Source: Anaeramoeba flamelloides
Lineage: Eukaryota; Metamonada; Anaeramoebidae
Direction of reading: 5' to 3'
Assembly (NCBI GenBank): GCA_027625915.1
Contig: JANTQA010000008.1
Coordinates: forward strand, 7,672,501 to 7,736,500
Length of the DNA stretch: 64,000 nt
The translations under genes were made by a program, and so were the position numbers. The notes beneath the pieces were generated by a model. The model ran no database searches, was not told the DNA's origin, and saw only the letters and a list, made by a program, of their open reading frames with translations. This document shows, piece by piece, positions 1 to 11,956 of the stretch; position 1 is the first letter of the stretch, and each line of letters starts with the position of its first letter.

Positions 1-48
1 TTAAATTTCGTTGAAAGTTTGTGCCTTAAAAGTGGAACTGACTGTAAT
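1..48. repeat. Right end of a TA-flanked palindromic MITE (family M), cut by the window edge
   Basis: The first 48 bases match the right arm of the MITE family described at 10766-10962. They end in the terminal inverted repeat and a TA, directly next to the LINE endonuclease reading frame. The end reads GTGGAACTGACTG, a GTGGAAC variant shared only with the copy at 3343-3538. Confidence 0.85.
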
Positions 49-667
49 GAATCGACATAAGATCGACATCTTATGTCTCCAAGAAACGAAATCAAAGAAA
101 ATTCCATCTCTAGACCGCTTTATACATTTCCAAAAAGAGGGTTATGTTGTGAAATATATTCAAGGTGGTCTAGGGATAATAATTAAAGGATTTCTCCAAG
201 AGTTCTGTATAGAAAAAAGACATAATAACAGAGATATTATGTTTATTAAATGTATGGGTATAAACATTTTTAACTGTTATGGGAGAAATGACCAAACAAA
301 TATGAAAATATTTATTAATGATATCAAAGAAATTACAGAAAAATTCAATTTTGAAAAAACCATTATCTTAGGAGATTTTAACCTAGAAGATTATCAAATC
401 AAAAAGATAATAACTGGTTCGAACTACCACTTAATCAAAAATGAAAAAAATTCAAGAACCAGAAATATTGACCACATTATAACAAATTTTAAAAAATTTA
501 ATTATGATAACATAATTAATTCAACTACCCAAATACACCCAGATATTACAGACCATAAACTAATATCAAACAAATTTTTATTCAATAAAGATAAAGACAT
601 CATAACAAATTATTCAATTAAAAAAACAGTAAATTATCATACTATTTTTCAAAAAATTCTTTACTAA
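49..667 (+). pseudogene. LINE AP-like endonuclease domain
   Basis: The frame reads IDILCLQETK near its start, then GGLGIIIKG, IILGDFNLEDY and RNIDHIITN. This is the motif order of the exonuclease-endonuclease-phosphatase fold of LINE endonucleases: a metal-binding Glu in QET, the GDFN motif, and a C-terminal DH (seen as ITDHKLIS). In a live element this domain nicks target DNA to prime reverse transcription. The frame ends at TAA 665-667 and the downstream coding is in another frame. The ATG at 47-49 lies at the MITE junction, so the true start was probably lost or lies upstream of the insertion. Confidence 0.85.
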
Positions 668-668
668 A

Positions 669-2863
669 AAACAACTTTATCTTAAATCAGCATTTATTTG
701 AAAAATTCAAACAAAATTTCATAACTTACAAAAAAGTTATATATAAATCAAAGACTAATAATAAAGTTGAAATTTTTAATGAAATTAACAAACTGAATAG
801 TGATCCACAAGTTACAAATCTACTAAAAAGAAATTCAATTAAAAAGTGGAACGAATTAATATACACAATTAATTATGAATGTGAAAAAAACCTTAACTTC
901 TGGACAAAAACAAAAGTAATGTATAACAACAACTATAAGAAAATATTCAAAGATAATGATCAAATGGAAAAAGAATATAACCAAGTTGTAAAAAAGGCAA
1001 CTTTAGAAATCAATCAAGATGTAATAAAAATTATTGAAAATTACAAAATCGAATACGAAAACAAATTCATAGACATTAATCAAATCTTTTCAGTGGAAAA
1101 AATTATCAATCAAATTAAATTGATGAAAGAAAAAGCAGTATTGGACTTTGATAAAATTTATCATTACAAAAATACAAGCAATATTATAACGGAGGAATAT
1201 TTGTCATTCATACAGACAATTAAAATGATATTTGATCGGTGGCTCAATAATTTTGACCTACCGATACTCAATTTTATCAAAAAAAAGATATATTACATTC
1301 ATTCACAAAAAGGGTGACGAAAGAAATATTTCTAATTACAGACCAATCTCAATTAATAGTTCACTTGCTCGAATTTTCTTAAAATTAATTAACATTGAAT
1401 TGAGCTATATATGGAGATTTATCGATAAGAAACAATTTGGATACCGGCCCAAATACGGAACAATTATCCCAGTTATCTACTTTATTAAAAAAATTTAAAA
1501 AATATACAAACAAATTCAAAAGAGATCCAAACAAAAAAGGTCTTCATTGTAACGATTGATATTATGAAATGTTTTGATGCTGTACCCCATATCCTGATTA
1601 GAAAATGTTCGAAGCTATTTATTAAAAATAAAATACTACTCAATTTTATTTTCAACTTTTACCTCGGTAGCGGTCATGGTATTTATCAAGGAGACCCACT
1701 ATCTCCTATTATATTCGCGATCGTATCACATTTCCTTATCAACGAAATACGGAAATTTGCAGAACATACACAAATGTACGCTGATGACTTGATATTAATT
1801 ATGATCGGTGACATAAATGATATCAATTCAAGACTAGAAAAAATATTCCAGGTTATCAAGAACTTTGGAATGAATCCAAATGACTCAAAAACATTAAAGA
1901 AGCTCAAATTGAAAGAAATTTTGTATTTAGGGATCATTCTTGAAAAGAAAGCACACCTAAAACAAAACGAATTAAAGGCTTTGGAAACATACAATAGATA
2001 TTCGAGATTCTTCAACTCATATGCTATCTCGAATAAACTAAAACTATTATTCTTTAAGGCAATTATTCTATCTCAACTTACATATGGACTCGAAGTTTTT
2101 ACATTCAATAAAGATGAAATAAAAAGTTTAAACAGTTGGATTATGAGTAAAGTTAAATTTTTCCTTAAAGTTCAATTTGGATCTCCTTCTAAAGTAGTCA
2201 GATTTGAGGCGAAAATTGAAGATATTGCCATAACATTGAATAAAAGAAAATGGAAACTGATCCAAAAATGAAAAAAATTAAAATTGGAAAAACTTTTAAC
2301 CGAGATTAAATTCATCGAAACCAATGATATAAATTGGCTCGTAGGAAATTACAATCAATTGAAAAAAGAAATATCAAAAAATAGAATAAAAGAACTACTA
2401 TCTGTTGATGAGAGTGATCCACATAAGAACTGGAAAACAAGAAAATATTTTAATATAATCACAAAACAATATATTATTCAAAAAAACAACCTAAATTTAT
2501 GGAAAACTCAACATTATCTAAGCTTCAAAAAACTCTTACATTTTACTCAAATTCCGACTTTTCTCAAACTGTTTGAATAGATACTCATACGTATTCAACA
2601 AGGAAAAGACAAAAGAATGTATTTTTTGCGGTGAAATCGAAGATATTGATCATTTTCTCTGGAAATGTAATAAATACAAGGAATCCAGAGATAAATGGCT
2701 ATCCAAGCAAAAAGACAATCTACAATTAAACAAAATCAAAAAAGATCAAAATTCAACCTTATTATTGGCCAAAATAAACAATCCTGAAATATATTATAAT
2801 CTAGTAAAATTTATCAAAGAGTGCTTAGATATTCGGGGATCTGTAGACAAAGATGGTAACTAA
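669..2863 (+). pseudogene. LINE reverse transcriptase and zinc-knuckle region, frameshifted
   Basis: A linker frame (to 1317) leads into the reverse transcriptase: KKGDERNISNYRPIS (about 1300-1350), the first catalytic block IDIMKCFDAV (about 1555-1585), YQGDPLSPIIF (about 1684) and YADDLILI (about 1778). The thumb and connection extend to 2580. A terminal knuckle CIFCGEIEDIDHFLWKC gives C-x2-C-x7-H-x4-C. Frames change near 1280 (A-run) and 1500. A TGA at 2269-2271 lies in a frame that otherwise continues to 2580, and the knuckle is in another frame. The coding is therefore recognisable but not functional. The window carries no intact source copy. Confidence 0.88.
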
Positions 2864-2998
2864 AAAATGACCTGACCATCCAATTCTTTATATTAATCTC
2901 TTTATTTTTTATTCTTTATTTTTTTTCTTCTTCATTTTTTACTTCTTCATCTTTTATCTTCTCTTTTTTTATTCTTTCCTTTACTTTCACTTTTCACC

Positions 2999-3000
<2 letters not shown>

Positions 3001-3032
<32 letters not shown>
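3001..3032. repeat. (TA)n microsatellite
   Basis: About 15 uninterrupted TA units lie in the tail of the LINE. A similar but shorter TA tract lies at about 31247-31267. Confidence 0.9.
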
Positions 3033-3036
<4 letters not shown>

Positions 3037-3342
3037 CTTCATATGAAGTTGCAAGGATATATATTTCATATATAATCCCCCTCATAAATAAACATTCTAC
3101 CTCTATACTAATCGGAAGACATTATAACCTTGATTTATCTGTTATTGAAATATTTTTTTTCTTTTTTTTAAAACCAATCTAAAATTTATTCGAAATTTTT
3201 TTTTTTAAAAATTTATCACAATATTTCTACGCATATTTTTTTTACTTCTATTTACAATTATTTCCATCAAAAACACTCTACAAATATTTATCAAACAATA
3301 AATTCAATATTCAAAATCTCTTCACTATATTATTCTAAGATA

Positions 3343-3538
3343 ATTCAGTTCCACTTATAAGACATAAAATTTAAACGAAATTTAAGGCACAATAAAAATC
3401 TCAAATTTAAGCACAAAATTTGTACTTTTAATTTTTACAATTTGTTTTACTTGAATTAAAATTTTGTTGTTAAATTTGAGATTTTTATTTTTTCTTAAAT
3501 TTCGTTGCAGGTTTGTGCCTTAAAAGTGGAACTGACTG
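3343..3538. repeat. Family M MITE, diverged copy downstream of the LINE
   Basis: This is an inverted-repeat unit of about 196 bp, bounded by TTCAGTTCCAC on the left and GTGGAACTGACTG plus TA on the right. The left arm has more substitutions than most copies. It shares the GTGGAAC variant with the copy at the start of the window, so the pair bracketing the LINE may be older or a separate subfamily. Confidence 0.85.
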
Positions 3539-4909
3539 TAATACATTAACTCTAAAAAATCACAATAAAATATTGAATAAAATTTTAATATCTACACTTT
3601 TATTTAGAAACACATATTGAACATTTTATATTGAAAATACTAAAAACATTTAATTTAATTATCAATTAAATTAACTTTTTCACAAGCTACTTTCATCCAT
3701 TAGATTCTATTGTTGTAAATATCAACTTTTTATACTTTCTTAATGAAATGATCAAAACAAATTTTTTTTACAAAACAATTGACTTTATTGGAATTTTATT
3801 TAAAAATTAATAAAAACAATGCCAAGATCCTGATTGCCTTTTGTAAGTTTTCTCAAAAATAAATATTTCTCTTTACAACGAAAAACTATATTTTTAAATT
3901 ATAATCCACTTATATGAAATAAGATACTTTGATCTATTTTCTTTAGAATCTTAATTTTAGGTTATTTATAGATCCCATTTTAATTTTTTTTTTCTTTATT
4001 TGATTTTTTTCAAAAACTTGAAGGTTTGTTAAAAATATCAATCTTCCAAAAATACCAATAAACCTTAAAAATAATGGAGGGCGTGTAATGAATTTTAAAA
4101 CCTATCTAATTATCAGTGAAAAATCAATACGTTAACCTTTTAACAGTGAAAGTTCTGAATAAAAAATCAGTAATTTTCTTTTCAAAAATTGTCTTTAACA
4201 TTTTTTTTTTTTTGTATTATTATTTTTTTTTATTTTGTAAGATATCAGGTTAATATATGTATGGAATCATTAAAAAGTGAATTATTAATAAGATTCAATA
4301 ATTTGTCTGTTCTTGAATACTCATTGATATATTTATTTTTCAATTGATTATTACAGCTAGGTAACAATTTTTGAAATGCTCTTTAGATTAGAAAAAGTTT
4401 TGTAAAATTTTGAATATTTTATTTTTCTATTATTCTTATCAGAATGAAAAGAATAACAATTTAAATAATTTGTAAACTTTCTCAGTTTTAAGATGGACAA
4501 AGAACCACAGTAATTTTAAATACTTTTTATTATTCTTTTTTTTTTTTTTTTTAATTTAATAAATAAAAAGAAATTTTAATAAATTTTCTCTTATTTTCTT
4601 AAATTAAAAAAAAAAAGGGTTCTGTTTTTCAGCATTTAAAATTATTGAGTAAAATCAAAAATTTATTCCTTTCTTTTATTTATTTGTGGGGAAGTGCTTT
4701 TTGGTTTTAATAAGTTTTCAGTTTATTTTATGGATAAATGGATTTTAAAGAAAAAACAGAACAATTCAACAAAACTACAGTTGTGTTTTTTTAACTTTTA
4801 GAATGATAAAGAAATTTTTTGAAATTTTCTTCATTTCTAAAATTAAAAAAACTCGTCACTTTAGGGGACTTAACTATAACTTTTCATTAGTATTTTTTAA
4901 TTTTTGTTT

Positions 4910-5182
4910 TTAATAAATCTATAGATTTTCTTTAGGTTTTTTTGAGTTTTCTATTTATTTCGAAAATCAATAGATTTTCGTTAGTTTTTTTTTTAACTTT
5001 TCGAAATAAACCAAAAATTTAGAAAAATTTTCTGTTTATTTCTTCAAAAAGTTAAAAAAAACCTAGAACACTTCACCAATAAAATAGAAAACCTCAAAAA
5101 AGCCTAGAACACTTAACCAAAAAAAAACAGAAAACCGTAAGAAAACCTAGGCACTTGACGCACTCTGCAGCACTCTAAAACC
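4910..5182 (-). repeat. SINE-like family S, truncated copy
   Basis: On the minus strand it begins near 5182 with the family head AAGTGCCTAGGTTTTC and continues into repeated units containing AAGTGTTCTAGG. It then enters the foldback core, where TTTTCGAAATAAACC is mirrored by a related sequence. The conserved A-rich 3' end of the other copies is not present. Confidence 0.6.
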
Positions 5183-5646
5183 TTTGATAACATGGGTATA
5201 ACTCGATATTTTTTGTATATCTAATAATTGTAAAATATTCTTGATCTTTTCGATCCTGAAGTATTTATTATTAGGGTTTATCTAAAATTTCTTCGAAATG
5301 AACATAATAATTTTAAATTTTACGCCTTCAATATTAATTTTTTCATTTTTTTTTTGGAAAATAGTAATTGGTCTGTAATGTGTTAAGGGATTAGTGTCAC
5401 CCTAGATTTCTCTATTATCAAAGTATGTTGTAATTGGGTATAAATGATATTAGTGCACCATGGCTCGAATAGCTCTAAAAAATCTATTATAAATCTTATT
5501 GCACAATAAATTATTACCTTTTTTACTAAGGATCACAATTAAAAAAGTTTCATTTTGAAAAATTTTTTTTTTAATTCCTTTTCCAAATCGAATAATAGAA
5601 ACCCCCAAAATACAGTATTCTGATATTAAATAATTTCGATTTAGAA

Positions 5647-5985
5647 CTTCCAAAAGTAACTATTTTTATAATTTTTTATTTTCAAAGATTAACTCAAAAA
5701 TCATCAACATAAAAGCACAAGAACTGATTAGTTTTGTTGTCTTTTGCTAAAGATGCTTGTAACATCAATATATTTGCATGATTTGAGAAATAATTTGTCA
5801 AAAGAATCTATTGGTTAATTATTTAAATATTTAAAAAAAAAACGAATTTTTTAATAACTAATCTACATTTCGCCACAAATTTAAGAAAGATAGTTTGTGA
5901 CTCTGTAGTCTGAATATTGATAATTCAACCTTTAAATTTATGGCGAAATGCAGATTTTTTTTCTGAAATTTTTGGAGTTTTTTAC
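5647..5985. repeat. Dispersed repeat A, copy 1, with an internal hairpin
   Basis: It aligns by eye over most of its length, in the same orientation, with 18107-18430. Inside it, AATCTACATTTCGCCA (about 5859) is mirrored by TGGCGAAATGCAGATT (about 5957), an imperfect hairpin of about 100 bp. No coding content is seen. Confidence 0.65.
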
Positions 5986-6609
5986 CAATACAGAGATCAT
6001 TTTTAATTGATAAGATCAACAAATATTACTGCTTGATTAATCGATTTTTTAGAGACATTTGAACCATGTAGCACGAATGTGGTTAGGCCCAATAACAACA
6101 TACTTTGTTCCTAGGCTTCTCCTTGGTAGACGCTAATCCCTTAAAACCCCAGAAGTTCTAATTTAAAATCATTGTTTTCAAAAAAAAGAGTGACAGGATA
6201 CAAGATAAAAAGAATTTTTTTTTTTTTCTGTTTATGTCAAAAGATTCACAGCAGTTTCATCTATCAGAAACCTAGACTCTTATTTTATAATGGTATTTTC
6301 TTTCTGATCCACAGCCAGGTTTTTGAATTTTGGAAAATTTTGTTCCAAAAAGCAAAACAAAAAAAGTGTGTTTAAAAATTAAAAAGAGAAAAACTAAAAA
6401 ATTGTCTTTTGATTTTGAAAAAGTCACAGTTCAACTTTAACTTTATTATTTTTAAATACGAGGGAGCTCAACTGTTTTTTTTTGAGATTTAATTGTTCTG
6501 CTCTCACTTTTGCCATTGCTTTTTAACAATTAAAATTAATGGACATTTATCAAATTTTTTTTTGACTTGACAAAAAGAGCCTCAAGAAGATTATTACTTG
6601 GTTTCCAAA

Positions 6610-7329
6610 TTAGAGTTGATTAAATTGTTCTTGAGTGATTATGTAGTAAGGCTTTTGTTGGGAAAAACGATGGCCAGACAATTGTTCGTTGTTGTTAAGG
6701 ATTTCTCCTTCGTGGACTAAGATCAAGGTTTTAGTGTTGTTTTGTTTCTCTTTATATTTTTGAATGAGTTGGTTTGAAGTATTTATGTTGTTATATCTTG
6801 CAACAACTGTTTCGCCATCAATAAAGTTGAATGTGTATGTTACACCGGGTCTCATCTTTTTCTTTATTTCACGAAATTCAAGAGTTGAATCGTTTTGGAT
6901 ACCAAGGCTCCCTAAGGTTGTTTCACTATTATTCAACCTTTGGTTTTCAAAGGACCATCTTCCATATCTCCCAACTCTCGCATTTGGATTGTGTTGTGTC
7001 CTCATTTGTAATGTCCTAAAGGTGTCGCATTTCAGAAAAGTGAAATGATCTGTGCCGGAGTGATGGACTTTGATTGAGATCAATTCAACAGAAGAACAGA
7101 TCTCGTCAAGATCCTGTGTAACAATGGTTTCGTTTGTGCCACGGTGTTCCAACCTGTAATGGGCAAAGGCTTCTAATTCTGTGTCAAAGGCTTTCAAACA
7201 ATACTTGCAGTAGATTTTCCCACAGCTACAATGAATAAAGCCACACCCAATACCAAAAAATCGGTTTAATTTGGAACATTTTGGACACTTTTGGTAATTC
7301 CCATTTATATACTCTCGTTTTTCTTGCAT
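6610..7329 (-). CDS. RING2/IBR-like zinc finger protein with two ubiquitin-like domains
   Basis: This is a 239-residue protein with an ATG start at 7329 and TAA stop. Residues 15-62 form a Cys/His cluster, C15-x2-C18, C29, C34, C36, C41-x2-C44, H57 and H62, whose CPKC...HCSCG..YC.YC pattern resembles RING2/IBR fingers of RBR ubiquitin ligases. Two ubiquitin-like beta-grasp stretches follow, about 84-153 (ending SLGIQNDSTLEF) and about 162-239. Neither ends in Gly-Gly, so they look like fixed adaptor folds rather than conjugated modifiers. No RING1 precedes the finger, so a complete RBR ligase is not visible. A role in ubiquitin signalling is inferred. No introns are needed, and the neighbours are non-coding repeats. 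Confidence 0.75.
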   Translation of the reverse strand: MQEKREYINGNYQKCPKCSKLNRFFGIGCGFIHCSCGKIYCKYCLKAFDTELEAFAHYRLEHRGTNETIVTQDLDEICSSVELISIKVHHSGTDHFTFLKCDTFRTLQMRTQHNPNARVGRYGRWSFENQRLNNSETTLGSLGIQNDSTLEFREIKKKMRPGVTYTFNFIDGETVVARYNNINTSNQLIQKYKEKQNNTKTLILVHEGEILNNNEQLSGHRFSQQKPYYIITQEQFNQL

Positions 7330-10237
7330 ATTTGATTTGAATAGGTTTTTTTTTTTAATTAGATGATATTAAAAAGAAGAAAAAAATGATTATTTAATAG
7401 AATGGAGTTTATTTTTAATGTGAGAATAAACACCTTTGATTTTGGTTGTTTGTTAAATTGGTTTTAAAGTTTCTTTTTTGAAAGATACAAAGTAATTTCA
7501 TTTCCAATTAGAAAATGGGATAATTCTTATACTTTTATTTTGTCGATTTTTTTATTTGGTTAAGAGAAAGAAAATGACCAAAGTTTCACGTTTAAAGAGT
7601 TATTAACAGCTCAAAATTTTGCAAGGTTTTATGGTTAAATAAAGTTTGACAAATTTAATTTTTCCAATTCGAATTTTATTTTTTTGTTGTAGGAATAATA
7701 AAGGGGAAAAATTTACACTTCATTCAATTTCCTTTTTAAAAAGAGTTCACAACCACAATTACAACCTACTTTTTTGATAACTCTTTTTGTTAAAAAAAAT
7801 CTGTAAAAGGAAATGAGATGTAACCTTTTTAAAATCCAAATACAAGTTGTAATTCGTTGAGTAAAAACTTTTGATTTTATGAAGAATTCAACAACATTAA
7901 AAAAAACGAAAAACTATTAATTTTTCAAGGTTTATTGAACAAACCCCACATATTAGAAGAAAAAAAAAGAAACTAATACACACTCGTTCTTTCTTAGTCA
8001 ATTCCGCCATTGTAAGTATTAAGTGTTAAAAATTCTTTTTTGAATTTTGTAACCTGATTTAATTCATCTAAAACAACATTTCTCTGTTGAAAAGTTCAAC
8101 AAAAAGTCCTTCTTGAACATTGATCTTTTTTGAATTTCTTGAAACAGTGGTTAATTTGGATTTACAAACAAATCAAGTTTTATTCAAACAATATCAAAAG
8201 TTGGAAATACTTTAGGGATTGTTCAAGTAAACTCGATTTGGTACCGATGAAAATTTACAATTTAAAGCAAGTGCATTAACACAAAGAAAAAATGTATACT
8301 CTTAAATCCTAAGGTCAAGTAATTGTTTATTGGCAGTGATCAGAATAATGTGTTCCAAACGATTATAATCTGTATTTCAAAATATAATCCGTGTTTTTTT
8401 TTCTTCTTGTTGAAATGCAACATCCAAGATACTATCCAGTAGTATACTTCTTGTTCAAATCATTTTTGAAAGTAACTTCTGTATATTTTTTGGTAACTTT
8501 TAAATTATTCATGCAAATATGTTTAAAATTTTTAAATATTCTCAATTTTTTGTTTATTTTGATGATTAAAATCTTCCTAAAAAATTAACTCTATTTTTTG
8601 AGATAAATTTTGCAATTTGATCCTTCATTTTTAGAATTTCTTTTTAAATAATAAAACTTTAAGAAACCATTACCATATCTACTGATGCCTGATTTGCTAG
8701 TTTCTTTGTTTGGTTAATCTATAATTCTTCAATAACAAAAAAACGAGCTTTTTATTTTTGAAATATAGATTAAACTTATCTACACACATTATTTTGATAT
8801 CACTATAGAAGAAACGAAAAAATTACTACTTTGAAGTACTTTCTAAAATAAAGCCACCATGGGAGTCTTGTATATTACACACGTAAATTAGAATCTTTAT
8901 TTCTTGAGATCCAGACGAACAATAAACTTTTGAAATTTTAGGGAATGTAAATTTTTCAAGAAGGAAATCTTTATTAAAAACTGGTGGGAAAAAACCCAAG
9001 TTCAACCAATTTGGTTCAAAGTCAAGTATTATCTAATTTCCAATAAAAAACTCTGAAAATGTCAAGTTAGAACAAAAAGGGATTCGTTTAGGTTTTTACT
9101 ACACACAAAAGAAAAATATATCCTGAAAATTAAAGTTAGCCAAAACGACATAATGGATTTCCGTTATACATCTGATAAAAATTATTTTTTTCAAAGTTAT
9201 GATAATTTTATGTAATTTTCAAAAGATTGATATTAAACACATATAGATTTGAATACCTCCTTTTTCAAAATTACTCGACTTTTGAAAAAAACGTCTATTT
9301 TTGTATATTTTTTTTTTGTAACAAGTTGAAATGAATTAATTTTTGAACATTACGAGTGAAAAAAGAATAAATGTTAAAAAAAACAGAAAAAAAAAAAAAA
9401 CAGGGATTATATATTCAAACTCAAACATGTAAATAAATATAAAATGATAAAAAATATTCCAAAAAAATAAAAAAATTACAGTTTTTTCAATTTAATTTAT
9501 CTATATATTTTGAAAGAAATATTGGTTACTATTTTCAAATTGAAAAATATGATTCTTTGTACACTATTAAAAAAAGATATGAAAATAATCTCACCACTAA
9601 GTCAAATAAAATTATCAAAAATTTTACAATTAAAAATAAAAAAAAATAAATATGAAAATTTTCATTTTTTTTTTTACGATTTCGATTAATCTCTAATTAA
9701 AGCTGGAAACCTTTTTCAAAATTGTTATATAATCTCTTTTTCAGTCGAAAATGTACATTTTTATTGAAGAAATAGAACACACTCAATGAGTTTAATTCAT
9801 TATTCTTCTCAAACTACAATTTCAATTTTTAGATCAAAATCATTTTTTCTCATATTTACAATTTTTTTTTCTTCCTTTTTTAAGTTATCCCCCAATAAAT
9901 AATTAGAATTTCATTTACTCAGTAAAATTTAACATTGAAAGCGGATAAAATTTTTATATTTATCATTTCAAAACACATCTACCCCAAGTGTTTTTTATGG
10001 CTTTTTTTTTAAAAATTATATATCCTATATTTTTCAATTTTTCGATTTTTTAATTCAATGTTTGGTTTTAAGAGGTATATCTACAATCCTAAATATATAT
10101 ATATATATATATATATTTCAAAGCAATAAAAAAAAATGAAAATAATTATTAAGTTGATGAAAAGAGTTTTGGAAACGCATTGTTTTTAAAAAAATTCCGG
10201 ACCTGAAATTAAAAAAAAAAGATTTTAAAAGATGTTG
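7330..10237. other. Non-coding AT-rich stretch
   Basis: It contains dispersed repeat B (9120-9735) and otherwise homopolymer-rich sequence. No frame longer than about 65 residues has believable composition. The upstream region of the zinc-finger gene (from 7330, minus strand) is T/A-rich with no recognisable promoter element. Confidence 0.55.
9120..9735. repeat. Dispersed repeat B, copy 1
   Basis: About 610 bp align by eye in the same orientation with 17393-18000. Shared stretches include AATTAAAGTTAGCCAAAA, AAGTTGAAATGAATTAA and ACTATTTTCAAATTGAAAAA. No ORF or terminal structure is seen, so the type of element is unknown. Confidence 0.7.
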
Positions 10238-10765
10238 ATTTAAGGTTTACAATCCCTGAAAACTGAAAAAAGATAATAATGTGTCGTTTTTAGCGAATTG
10301 ACAATTTGGTTCTTAAATAATCGATCTTGTGATTGGTATGGCTTTTAATAGTGGTTCAAAATAGCAATTTTTGACAATTTATTTTTTTTATTTCCGAAAT
10401 TGAAATTGAAGAGTGTAAGATTAATAAATTGGTAGGTGTTTAAGAATAAATTTTGATTTTTGGGTTGTAGAAAAAAAAATTTGATTTACTTTTTTGTCAA
10501 TTCACCAAATGAAAAAAATTTGTTTTTTAAAAGCTCCAAATAAAACCAAACCTAATTAAAAATTTCAATCAACAACTTACACACCACATTTTTTTAAAGG
10601 TTGAGTTCCAGTCGATTAATCTTATACTCTTCATTTCTGATTTTGGAAATAAAAAAAATAAATTGTCAAAAATTGCTATTTTGAACCACTATTAAAAGCC
10701 ATACCAATCACAAGATCGATCATTTAAGAAGCAAATTAACAAGTCCCTAAAAACGACACATTATA
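10238..10765. repeat. Foldback element family F, right arm truncated next to a MITE
   Basis: The left arm starts TTTAAGGTTTACAATCCC. The right arm mirrors it through TTGGTATGGCTTTTAATAG and the complementary CTATTAAAAGCCATACC, down to AAAACGACACATTA. At that point the MITE at 10766 begins, and the outer part of the right arm does not resume after it. A complete copy of the family is at 54985-55559. Confidence 0.8.
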
Positions 10766-10962
10766 CAGCCAGTTTCACTTTTAAGGCACAAAATTTCAAC
10801 GAAATTTAAGGCACAATAAAAATCTCAAATTAAAGCACAAAATTCAAATTCTAATAAAAATAAATTGTAAAAAATTTCATTCCAAATTTTGTGCCTTAAT
10901 TTGAGATTTTTTTGTACCTTAAATTTCGTTGAAAGTTTGTGCCTTAAAAGTGAAACTGACTG
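10766..10962. repeat. Family M MITE, full copy
   Basis: A near-palindromic 197-bp unit flanked by TA on both sides. The ends start CAG(C/T)CAGTTTCACTTTTAAGG, typical of Tc1/mariner-like termini (CAGT...ACTG at a TA). Each arm carries three copies of the 11-mer TTAAGGCACAA or close variants, at about arm positions 16, 41 and 65. There is no coding capacity, so movement would depend on a transposase encoded elsewhere. Confidence 0.92.
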
Positions 10963-11339
10963 TAATACATTCTCGATTTACCCTTGGATATCGAGCGAAT
11001 ATAAAAATTGTAAAATATTGAACCCAAAAAATTAAAGTGAATATTTTTTCCTTATTATCTCGTTTATTGAAGTATCAATGTGATATTGTCAAAATTGTTA
11101 AAAAAAACTAAAATATTTTTGAATAAAGATTCCAACTGAGATCACAGAGCTGAAAAAACTTGTTTTCAGAATCAAACCAAGAATTTTTATTTTGGTATTC
11201 TGGTTTTTAAATTAAATTACGGAAGAAAAAGACATAACTTTTTGTTAACTTGAAAAAATTTAACAAATGTATTTTTTGAAAAAAGATAAAAATATTGGAA
11301 AATATTTTGAAAAAATAAATAAAAGGTTGAAGGTAAATA
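10963..11339. other. Spacer between two MITEs
   Basis: AT-rich sequence with no gene or further repeat that I can support. Confidence 0.5.
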
Positions 11340-11537
11340 CAGTCAGTTTCACTTTTAAGACACAAACTTTCAACGAAATTTAAGGTACAAAAAAATCTCA
11401 AATTAAAGCACAATTTTTTGGAATTTTAATTTTCACAAATTATTTTACTAGAATTTGAATTTTGTGCCTTAATTTGAGATTTTTTATTGTGCCTTAAATT
11501 TCGTAGAAAGTTTGTGTCTTAAAAGTGAAACTGACTG
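11340..11537. repeat. Family M MITE, full copy
   Basis: A 198-bp inverted-repeat copy. The left end is preceded by TA; the right end reads ACTGACTG and is followed by AA rather than TA, so one flank has changed. The third arm motif reads AAAGCACAA, as in several other copies. Confidence 0.9.
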
Positions 11538-11956
11538 AATTGAATTCTTTAATCTTAGTTCTTCAGTTTAATATTAAAATTTTGACCAAGAATTGGAAAT
11601 TTGAGTGTTAGACCAGAATAGAACTCTAGAAAAAAGTAAAAAAAAAAAAAAAAAAAATTTTTTAAAAAAAAGAAATTTGGAAAAAAAATAATATTTAAAT
11701 TATGGAAAATAATAAAACTTTGAAACATAAAAACCAAGACTTTGTTATTCGAGTAAATTATTTATAAGTCATAATTGATGATAAAAACAGTTTTTGGAAA
11801 AAATTACAAAATGAAAAAATTTTTCGAATTTAATTTTTTAATTGATCTTAAATCAACACAGATCTCGAAAAAAAAAGAATTAATCGTTCCCATTTTACGT
11901 TTTTTGAAGAGTTTATCATGTGAGGTTTTTGATGAGTAAGTTAAAAAAAAGAAGTA
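11538..11956. other. Spacer with homopolymers
   Basis: Long A and T runs surround a short AT-rich spacer. No coding frame is believable. It ends at the tRNA-like sequence, whose T-rich 3' flank (minus strand) lies at about 11942-11950. Confidence 0.5.

Larger units (their letters stand above)
49..3342 (+). mobile_element. Non-LTR retrotransposon (LINE), decayed, APE-type
   Basis: This is a LINE copy on the plus strand. It has an AP-type endonuclease (49-667), a linker and reverse transcriptase with QGDPLSP and YADD motifs (about 669-2580), and a Cys/His zinc knuckle (about 2630-2700). A T/C-rich non-coding tail follows, including a TA microsatellite. No ORF1 is visible, because a MITE abuts the endonuclease start at position 48 and the window ends there. 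The coding region is broken by several frameshifts at A-runs and by in-frame stops, so the copy looks dead. Shorter relatives lie at about 27217-27402 and 33470-34190. Confidence 0.9.
3539..6609. other. Non-coding AT-rich stretch with repeat pieces
   Basis: I see no convincing gene here. It holds a 3'-truncated SINE-like copy (about 4910-5182, minus) and dispersed repeat A (5647-5985). The short frames at 5450-5653 and 6172-6375 lack coding character. Confidence 0.6.

Noticed and set aside
5450-6375. Frames of 67 residues on either strand
   Set aside because: Composition follows the local homopolymers, and one overlaps dispersed repeat A.
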